From Amycolatopsis pithecellobii (GTDB lineage Bacteria; Actinomycetota; Actinomycetes; Mycobacteriales; Pseudonocardiaceae): a stretch of DNA of 64,000 nucleotides. This document shows, one piece after another, positions 57,933 to 64,000 of the stretch. The notes under the pieces were generated by a model, which was given only the letters and a program-made list of their open reading frames with translations, made no database searches and was not told the DNA's origin. The position numbers and the translations under genes are program-made. Position 1 is the first letter of the stretch; every line of letters begins with the position of its first letter. The DNA lies in the NCBI RefSeq assembly GCF_009707865.1, contig NZ_WMBA01000002.1, positions 1 to 64,000 of the forward strand. Reading direction: 5' to 3'.

Positions 57933-60900
57933 TCATTCCCCTTCGAGGTCGCCTTCCGTCTGGAGGTAGACCTCGCGTAGCCGGTCCAGCAGGTCCGGGT
58001 CCGGCTCGGCCCACAGGCCGCGGTCCGCGGCTTCCGTGAGGCGTTCGATGATGCCGCGGAGCGCCCAGGGGTTCGACTTCGTCAGAAAGTCCTGGTTCTG
58101 CTTGTCCAGAACGTACGACTCGGACAGTTTCTCGTACATCCAGTCGTCCACCACACCGGCCGTCGCGTCGAAACCGAACAGGTAGTCGACTGTCGCGGCG
58201 AGTTCGAAGGCGCCTTTGTAGCCGTGCTTGCGCATCGCGGCCAGCCAGCGTGGATTCACCACCCTGGCACGGAAAACCCGCGCTGTCTCCTCATGCAGCG
58301 AACGCGTGCGCACCAGGTCCGGGCTCGTCGAGTCGCCGATGTAGGAAGCCGGTGCCTCGCCGGTCAACGCGCGGGTGAACGCGATCATGCCGCCGTGGTA
58401 CTGGAAATAGTCGTCGGAATCGGCGATGTCGTGCTCGCGGGTGTCGGTGTTCTTGGCGGCGACAACGATCCGGCGGTACGAGCTTTCCATGTCCTCGCGG
58501 GCCGGTTTCCCATCCAGCTCCCGGCCGTACGCGTAACCACCCCACGTCGCGTACACCTCGGCCAGGTCGGCGTCGTCACGCCAGTTGCCGGAGTCCATCA
58601 GCGGCAGCAGGCCCGCGCCGTAGGCGCCCGGCTTCGAACCGAAAATCCTCGTGGTGGCGCGACGTTCGTCACCATGACTGTCCAGATCGGACAGATAGTG
58701 GGCGCGGACGTAGTTCTCCTCGGGAGACTCGTCCAAGGCCGCGACGAGCCGCACGGCATCGTCGAGAAGGTCGGTCACGTGCGGAAACGCGTCGCGGAAG
58801 AAGCCCGAAATCCGCACCGTCACGTCGATCCGCGGGCGGCCGAGCTCGGCGAGCGGGACCGCCTCCAAGCCGGTGACCCGCCGGGACGCCTCGTCCCAGC
58901 TGGGCTGAACCCCAAGCAGTGCAAGCACTTCCGCGGCGTCATCGCCGGACGTGCGCATCGCCGAGGTGCCCCACACCGAAAGCCCGACCGACCGTGGCCA
59001 GTCCCCGGTGTCCTCCCGGTACCGTTTCACCAGCGAATCCGCCAGTGCCTGGCCGGTTTCCCACGCCAGCCGGCTCGGGATGGCCTTCGGGTCCACGGTG
59101 TAGAAGTTGCGGCCCGTCGGCAGGACGTTCACCAAGCCCCGCAAGGGAGAACCGCTCGGCCCGGCCGGAATGTACCCGCCGTCCAAGGCATGCAGCACCG
59201 CGTCGAGCTCGCCCGCCGTGCCCGCGAGCCGCGGCACGATCTCCGTCGCGGCGAACCGCAACACCGAGGCCACCGGCTCCTCGGCGGTGATCGCGTCCAC
59301 CGACCAGTTCGCGGCCTCCAGCTCTTCCACGAGGGCGCGTGCGGTCTGCTCGACAGAGTCCACATCGGACAGTGGGGCGTCGTCCTTGAGACCCAGCGCG
59401 GATCGCAGACCCGGGACCGCACCTGCCTTGCCACCCCACATCTGCTGCGCGCGCAGCATCGCCAGTACCAGGTTCACCCTGGCTTCCCCGGTCGGCGCTT
59501 CGCCCAGGATGTGCAGGCCGTCGCGGATCTGCGCGTCCTTCACCTCACACAGCCAGCCGTCGATGTGCAGCAGGAAGTCGTCGAACTCCACGTCATGCGG
59601 CCGTTCCGACACACCGAGATCGTGATCGAGCTTCGCCGCCTGGATCAGCGTCCAGATCTGTGCGCGGATCGCGGGCAGTTTCGCCGGGTCCATCGCCGCG
59701 ATGTTCGCGTGCTCGTCGAGCAACTGTTCCAGCCGCGCGAGGTCACCGTAACTCTCGGCGCGCGCCATCGGCGGGATGAGGTGGTCCACGATCGTCGCGT
59801 GTGCACGGCGCTTGGCCTGTGCGCCCTCACCGGGATCGTTGATCAGGAACGGGTAGATCAACGGCAGATTACCGAGCACGGCGTCCGGCGCGCACGACGC
59901 CGACAGGCCTGCCGTCTTACCCGGCAGCCATTCCAGTGAGCCGTGCTTTCCCAAGTGGACGATCGCGTGTGCGCCGAATTCTTCTTCCAGCCAGCGGTAC
60001 GCCGCAAGATAATGGTGGCTCGGCGGCAGATCCGGGTTGTGGTAGATCGCCACCGGGTTCTCGCCGAACCCGCGCGGCGGCTGAATCATCAGCACGACGT
60101 TGCCGGCCTGCAGTGACGCCAGCACGATGTCCCCGTTGTCCACATAAAGCTCACCGGGCGGCGGGCCCCAGTGCTGTTCCATCTCCGCACGCAAGTCCTC
60201 GGGCAGTGCGGCGAACCACTCGCGATACCGCTCGGCCGGGACGCGGATCGGGTTACCGGCCAGCTGTTCCTCGGTCAGCCACTCGGGATCCTGGCCACCG
60301 GCGGCGATGAGCGCGTGGATCAGCTCGTCCCCGTTGCCGGACTCGACACCGGGGAACGGCTCGGCGCCGAGGTCGTAACCCCCGGAAATCATGCGGCGCA
60401 ACAACTTCACCGCCGACGCCGGCGTGTCGAGGCCGACCGCGTTGCCCACCCGCGAATGTTTGGTGGGATAGGCGGACAGCATCAGCGCGACGCGGCGCTG
60501 GGGCGGTGGCGTATGCCGCAACCGCGCGTGTGCCAGCGCTATCCGGGCCACCCGGGACGCACGCTCGGCGTCGGGCGTATAACGCGGCAGGCCGTCCTCG
60601 TCGAGTTCCTTGAAGGAGAAGGGAACCGTGATGATCCGGCCGTCGAACTCCGGCACCGCCATCTGGTTCCCGGCGTCCAAAGGCGACAGTCCCTCATCGC
60701 TCGCCGCCCAGGTTTCACGGTCACTGGTGAGGCAGAGCGCCTGCAGGATCGGGATGTCGAGCGCGGCCAGCTCTGCGACGTCCCACGCTTCGTCGTCACC
60801 ACCGGCACCGACCGCGGAGGGCCTGGTGCCACCCGCGGCGAGCACGGTGACCAGCAACGCGTCGGCCTTGCCCAGCTCCGCCATCATTTCCGGCTCGCGC

Positions 60901-61475
60901 GTACGCAGGGACGCGCAGTGGATCGGCAAGGCCTGGCCACCGGCGTCCTCGACCGCGCTCGCCAGTGCCTCGACGAACGCGGTGTTGCCTGACAAGTGAT
61001 GGGCGCGGTAATAGAGGATCGCGACGACCGGCCCCTCGGTGCGGCGCGGCTTCCGGTCCAGCACACCCCACATCGGCTGCGGTGCGGGCGGTTCGAACCC
61101 GTCACCGGTCAGCAGCAGCGTGTCGGACAGGAACCGGTGGAGCTGGGTGAGGTTCTCCGGGCCGCCCTGCGCCAGATACCTGTGCGCCTCGGTCGCGATA
61201 CCGGCGGGCACCGTGGACAGCTCCATCAGCTCCGCGTCCGGCGCCTGCTCGCCGCCCAGCACCACGACATGCGCACCGCTGGCGCGTACCGCGTCCAAGC
61301 CCTCCTGCCACGTACGCGCCGACCCGAGAATGCGCACCACGACGATCCGCACGCCATCCAGCAACGCGGGCAATTCGCCGAGGTCGAGCCGGGCGGGGTT
61401 TGCCAGCCGGTAGCCAGCCGCGCACGCACGCGCACTCAGCAGGTCTGTGTCCGAAGTGGACAGCAACAGGATCAC
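57933..61475 (-). CDS. cobN: cobaltochelatase subunit CobN
   Basis: The 1180-residue protein is the large subunit of the ATP-dependent cobaltochelatase, which inserts Co(II) into hydrogenobyrinic acid a,c-diamide in the aerobic cobalamin route. Marks are the N-terminal ILLLSTSDTDLL and the conserved AYPTKHSRVGNAVGLDTPAS, HLGKHGSLEWLPGKT, LIYPFLINDPGEGAQAKRR and GSKPGAYGAGLLPLMDSGNW blocks. It works with CobS/CobT or a ChlI/ChlD-type AAA pair, which are not in the window. GTG 61475 follows GGGAGG, which decides the start over the longer frame. It is divergent from cobG, with copy A of the TIR element in the gap. Confidence 0.96.
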   Translation of the reverse strand: MILLLSTSDTDLLSARACAAGYRLANPARLDLGELPALLDGVRIVVVRILGSARTWQEGLDAVRASGAHVVVLGGEQAPDAELMELSTVPAGIATEAHRYLAQGGPENLTQLHRFLSDTLLLTGDGFEPPAPQPMWGVLDRKPRRTEGPVVAILYYRAHHLSGNTAFVEALASAVEDAGGQALPIHCASLRTREPEMMAELGKADALLVTVLAAGGTRPSAVGAGGDDEAWDVAELAALDIPILQALCLTSDRETWAASDEGLSPLDAGNQMAVPEFDGRIITVPFSFKELDEDGLPRYTPDAERASRVARIALAHARLRHTPPPQRRVALMLSAYPTKHSRVGNAVGLDTPASAVKLLRRMISGGYDLGAEPFPGVESGNGDELIHALIAAGGQDPEWLTEEQLAGNPIRVPAERYREWFAALPEDLRAEMEQHWGPPPGELYVDNGDIVLASLQAGNVVLMIQPPRGFGENPVAIYHNPDLPPSHHYLAAYRWLEEEFGAHAIVHLGKHGSLEWLPGKTAGLSASCAPDAVLGNLPLIYPFLINDPGEGAQAKRRAHATIVDHLIPPMARAESYGDLARLEQLLDEHANIAAMDPAKLPAIRAQIWTLIQAAKLDHDLGVSERPHDVEFDDFLLHIDGWLCEVKDAQIRDGLHILGEAPTGEARVNLVLAMLRAQQMWGGKAGAVPGLRSALGLKDDAPLSDVDSVEQTARALVEELEAANWSVDAITAEEPVASVLRFAATEIVPRLAGTAGELDAVLHALDGGYIPAGPSGSPLRGLVNVLPTGRNFYTVDPKAIPSRLAWETGQALADSLVKRYREDTGDWPRSVGLSVWGTSAMRTSGDDAAEVLALLGVQPSWDEASRRVTGLEAVPLAELGRPRIDVTVRISGFFRDAFPHVTDLLDDAVRLVAALDESPEENYVRAHYLSDLDSHGDERRATTRIFGSKPGAYGAGLLPLMDSGNWRDDADLAEVYATWGGYAYGRELDGKPAREDMESSYRRIVVAAKNTDTREHDIADSDDYFQYHGGMIAFTRALTGEAPASYIGDSTSPDLVRTRSLHEETARVFRARVVNPRWLAAMRKHGYKGAFELAATVDYLFGFDATAGVVDDWMYEKLSESYVLDKQNQDFLTKSNPWALRGIIERLTEAADRGLWAEPDPDLLDRLREVYLQTEGDLEGE

Positions 61476-61581
61476 GCGGGGCCTCCCTGGTTCTCGCCTT
61501 CTCACTCTCCGGGGGCGGACGGCTCCGCGTCAAGCGGATCGCTCGCCGGGCCGAGGGAACCGCTGAGTGGAGTACTGTGCC

Positions 61582-61677
61582 GTTCGTTACCAATCCGACC
61601 ACAGTCACGGCTATCCGGCTTGTGTGGCAAGGGTTACCTGCTGCTCGGGGTCTGCCTACTTTTGATCGGATTAGTAA
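61582..61677 (+). repeat. dispersed TIR element, copy A (cobN-cobG gap)
   Basis: This 96-bp copy lies between divergent cobN (start 61475) and cobG (start 61755). Its left end TTACCAATCCGACCA and right end TGATCGGATTAGTAA are inverted repeats with 13 of 15 matches. The inner sequence (CACAGTCACGGC, ATCCGGCTTG, GGTTACCTGCTGCT) is shared with copy B. It takes the place where a cobalamin riboswitch might be expected; I see no B12-box-like motif here. It can fold with a 15-bp outer stem. Confidence 0.75.
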
Positions 61678-61754
61678 ATCACCTCCAGGCCCGCCGCTCG
61701 ACCTGGTGTGCCCCGTTCACGACTGTCAGCTGGTCCAGGAGTTACCGTTGGACC

Positions 61755-62810
61755 ATGTCCGTCCGAGTCCGGCCCGATGCGTGCCCCGGTGTGTTCGCGA
61801 CGCACGACGCTGCGGACGGGGCGCTGGCCAGGGTCCGGCTGCCCGGCGGCCGGGTGTCCGCGGCCCAGCTGGAGGTGCTCGCGGGCTGCGCGGACGAGCT
61901 CGGTGACGGTTCGGTGCACTTGACCTCGCGCGGGAATGTCCAGTTGCGCGGGCTTGCCCCGGACACGGGGGAGCTGGTGGGCCGGCTGGCCGACGCCGGC
62001 CTGCTGCCCGCGCCTTCGCACGAGCGGGTGCGCAACTTCCTCGCGTCGCCGCTGAGCGGGCTCGCGGGAGGTGCGGTGGACGTGCGGCCGCTGGTCGCCG
62101 AGCTGGACGCGGCCGTGTGCGCGGAGCCGGCGCTGGCCGGGCTGCCGGGGCGGTTCCTGTTCGCGCTCGACGACGGTCGTGGTGATGTCGCTGCCGAGGA
62201 CGCCGACCTGTGCTGGCAGGCGCTCGACGCGCGGACCGGGGTGGTCTTGCGTGCGGGGCAGCCCGGTCCGGCGGTTCCGCTCGGTGAAGCCGTCGCGGTG
62301 CTGGTGCGGGAAGCGTTGCGGTTCCTCGATATCCGGGGCAGTGCGTGGCGGATGCGGGAACTGCCAGGCTTTTCCGGCTCGCCCGGCCGCCCGCGGCCGG
62401 TGTCGCCCGGTGCCTTCGCACGGGATGACGGCGGACAGGGGATATGCGTGGCACCGTTGTTCGGTGAATTGACCGCCTCGCAGGTGAGGTCGTTCGGTGG
62501 TGACGTGGTGGTGACGCCGTGGCGCAGCGTTGTGGTGCCGCAGTTCCGGGCGGACCTGCTGGAGCTGTCGAGCGACACCATGGTGAGCGCCTGCATCGGC
62601 CGGCCGGGCTGCGCCAAGTCACGCGCGGACGTGCGGGCCGACGCGCGGCGGGTGTCGGCGCGGGCGCACTTCTCCGGCTGTGAACGGCGGTGCGGTAAGC
62701 CGCGTGACGCGGTGGACGTGGTGGCCGCCGACGGGGGTTACCTGGTCGACGGCGCGGTGGTGCCGGTCGACGCGCTGGTGGATGTGTTGGCACAGAAGGG
62801 AAACCGGTGA
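61755..62810 (+). CDS. cobG: precorrin-3B synthase
   Basis: The 351-residue protein is a siroheme/nitrite-reductase-like Fe-S monooxygenase that makes precorrin-3B, a step specific to the aerobic route. Marks are the nitrite reductase ferredoxin-like half domains ([39 protein letters not shown]) and the C-terminal cluster motif [15 protein letters not shown], with two later cysteines [11 protein letters not shown] for the 4Fe-4S centre. The ATG at 61755 has a weak ribosome site, with GGAG about 14 bp away. The stop overlaps the cobH start by four bases (GTGA). The AT-poor gap upstream holds copy A of the TIR element. Confidence 0.93.
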   Translation: MSVRVRPDACPGVFATHDAADGALARVRLPGGRVSAAQLEVLAGCADELGDGSVHLTSRGNVQLRGLAPDTGELVGRLADAGLLPAPSHERVRNFLASPLSGLAGGAVDVRPLVAELDAAVCAEPALAGLPGRFLFALDDGRGDVAAEDADLCWQALDARTGVVLRAGQPGPAVPLGEAVAVLVREALRFLDIRGSAWRMRELPGFSGSPGRPRPVSPGAFARDDGGQGICVAPLFGELTASQVRSFGGDVVVTPWRSVVVPQFRADLLELSSDTMVSACIGRPGCAKSRADVRADARRVSARAHFSGCERRCGKPRDAVDVVAADGGYLVDGAVVPVDALVDVLAQKGNR

Positions 62811-63430
62811 TCGACTACTTGAAGGACGGGCCGGAGATCTACCGTCGCTCGTTCGCCACGATCCGCGACGAGGCCGATGTCGCGATCCTGCCGGAGGACC
62901 TCGAACCCGTTGCGGTGCGCATGATCCACTCGTGTGGCATGGTCGATCTGGTCGACGATCTGGCCTACTCGCTGGAGGTGGTCGAGTCGGCGCGCGACGC
63001 GTTGCGGGCGGGCGCGCCCGTGTTGTGCGATGCGCACATGATCGCCAGCGGTATCACGCGTCGCCGGTTGCCTGCGGACAATGAGATCGTGTGCACCCTT
63101 TCCGAACCGCAGGTGCCCGCGCTCGCCGAACGCATGGGCACGACCCGTTCGGCGGCGGCGCTCGAACTGTGGCGGGACCGGCTGGCAGGTTCCGTTGTCG
63201 CGATCGGCAATGCGCCCACCGCGTTGTTCCGGTTGCTGGAAATGCTCGACGAGGGCGCCGGGGTACCGGCCGCGATCATCGGGGTGCCGGTCGGGTTCGT
63301 CGGTGCCGCTGAGTCCAAAGTGGAATTGGCGAAGCGGGCTCCGGCGCCGTACCTTGTGGTGCACGGGCGGCGAGGCGGCAGCGCGATGGCCGTCGCCGCG
63401 GTGAACGCGCTCGCGAGCGAGGCCGAATGA
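62807..63430 (+). CDS. cobH: precorrin-8X methylmutase
   Basis: The 207-residue enzyme moves the C-11 methyl group of precorrin-8X to C-12, making hydrogenobyrinate. The catalytic histidine is His41 in RMIHSCGM. The rest fits the family: [39 protein letters not shown] and [16 protein letters not shown]. The GTG start at 62807 overlaps the cobG stop. The cobI start overlaps its own stop (ATGA), so the three genes form one operon. Confidence 0.96.
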   Translation: MIDYLKDGPEIYRRSFATIRDEADVAILPEDLEPVAVRMIHSCGMVDLVDDLAYSLEVVESARDALRAGAPVLCDAHMIASGITRRRLPADNEIVCTLSEPQVPALAERMGTTRSAAALELWRDRLAGSVVAIGNAPTALFRLLEMLDEGAGVPAAIIGVPVGFVGAAESKVELAKRAPAPYLVVHGRRGGSAMAVAAVNALASEAE

Positions 63431-64000
63431 CCGGCAAACTCTGGGGCGTCGGCCTCGGTCCCGGTGACCCGGAACTGCTGACGGTCAAGGCGGCGCGGCT
63501 GATCAGCGATGCGCAGGTGATCGCCTACCACAGTGCACGGCACGGCCGGAGCATCGCGCGTTCGGTCGCCGAGCCCTACCTTCGTGAGGGGCAGATCGAG
63601 GAGCGACTGGTCTATCCGGTGACCACTGAGACCACCGATCATCCCGGCGGTTACGAAGGTGCGATCGCGGAATTCTATGAGCTGAGCGCGAAACGGCTGG
63701 CCGAGCATCTCGATGCCGGGCGTGACGTGGTGGTCCTGTGCGAGGGTGACCCGTTCTTCTACGGCTCGTACATGTATATGCATGAACGGCTTTGTGACCG
63801 TTACGATGCGGAAGCGGTGCCCGGCGTGACTTCGGTCAGCGCGGCTGCGGCCGTGCTGGGGCGTCCGCTCGTGCAACGGGACGAGGTGCTCACGGTGTTG
63901 CCGGGCACACTGCCGGCGCCGGAACTGGCGCGGCGCCTCGCCGACACGGAGGCGGCGGCGGTGCTGAAATTGGGGCGCACGTTCGGTTCCGTGCGCGAGG
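63427..64000 (+). CDS. cobI: precorrin-2 C20-methyltransferase (cut by window end)
   Basis: Only the first 191 codons are visible. They belong to the tetrapyrrole methylase family: [45 protein letters not shown] and [18 protein letters not shown]. This order fits CobI, which methylates precorrin-2 at C-20 with SAM. In actinobacteria CobI is often fused to CobJ (C17-methyltransferase). The window ends before this can be decided. The ATG overlaps the cobH stop (ATGA). Confidence 0.93.
   Translation, partial: MTGKLWGVGLGPGDPELLTVKAARLISDAQVIAYHSARHGRSIARSVAEPYLREGQIEERLVYPVTTETTDHPGGYEGAIAEFYELSAKRLAEHLDAGRDVVVLCEGDPFFYGSYMYMHERLCDRYDAEAVPGVTSVSAAAAVLGRPLVQRDEVLTVLPGTLPAPELARRLADTEAAAVLKLGRTFGSVRE

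Noticed and set aside
58224-59939. 571-codon plus-strand frame opposite cobN
   Set aside because: CobN on the minus strand has conserved motifs throughout this part; the opposite frame has none.
61582-61677. Small membrane peptide encoded by the TIR element
   Set aside because: A frame reads a hydrophobic stretch (GYLLLGVCLLLIGL) in copy A, but the matching frame is not kept in copy B and no start with a ribosome site exists, so a coding role is unlikely.
61476-61754. Cobalamin riboswitch before cobG or cobN
   Set aside because: I could not find a B12-box-like core or supporting stems. Only the TIR element and ordinary sequence are visible. A covariance search would settle it.

Overview
The window is high-GC DNA with dense genes, many GTG starts, short operons joined by 4-bp ATGA/GTGA overlaps, DivIVA-type coiled-coil proteins, eukaryotic-type kinase and class III cyclase genes, and an aerobic (CobN-type) cobalamin locus. 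This points to an actinomycete chromosome, most likely Pseudonocardiaceae (Amycolatopsis-like). That placement is inferred from style and gene content, not from a marker gene.

Layout. 1-5.6 kb: end of an aldehyde dehydrogenase, a decarboxylase-type amidohydrolase, an MDR reductase, an F420/NADP-type oxidoreductase divergent from a TetR gene, then a second TetR divergent from a SnoaL-like gene. 3.9-4.5 and 5.6-6.1 kb hold mobile-element debris, including an integrase tail that abuts tRNA-Lys. 6-14.3 kb: tRNA-Lys and tRNA-His, orn, an HtrA-type protease, an AlkA-type glycosylase, an M50 protease whose 3' end runs into a decayed 27-bp tandem array, proA, a class III cyclase, a Usp protein and a DivIVA-like protein. 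14.4-18.2 kb: SPW protein with TetR, methylmalonyl-CoA epimerase, thiolase, NAD kinase. 18.2-29.2 kb: a broken YefM-YoeB toxin-antitoxin relic, then a mannoside locus: LacI regulator, mannose-6-phosphate isomerase and a sugar ABC transporter on the minus strand, divergent from two secreted GH92 alpha-mannosidases, with matching palindromic operators on both sides.

29.3-46 kb: small regulators and housekeeping genes, a thioredoxin-TPR protein, an ECF42 sigma factor with its DGPF partner and a matching promoter, a lipoprotein metallopeptidase, glycogen phosphorylase, AraC and SDR genes, a cysteine dioxygenase-rhodanese pair, an ABC ATPase, and an enoyl-CoA hydratase-methyltransferase operon. 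That operon ends tail to tail with a Ser/Thr kinase across a striking 22-bp phased repeat array (8 direct plus 5 inverted units). 47.7-57.9 kb: a second DivIVA-like protein, a class III aminotransferase, Tex, a MarR-azoreductase pair, and a two-component system preceded by a secreted protein and a tiny lipoprotein. 57.9-64 kb: cobN divergent from cobG-cobH-cobI, which runs off the window.

The most unusual material is non-coding: three copies of an about 96-bp element with 15-16 bp terminal inverted repeats (one forms the 5' coding end of a GH92 gene, one lies upstream of cobG), the 22-bp mirror-image array, the array that grows out of the M50 gene, and an over-represented GTCC-N5-GGAC near-palindrome.
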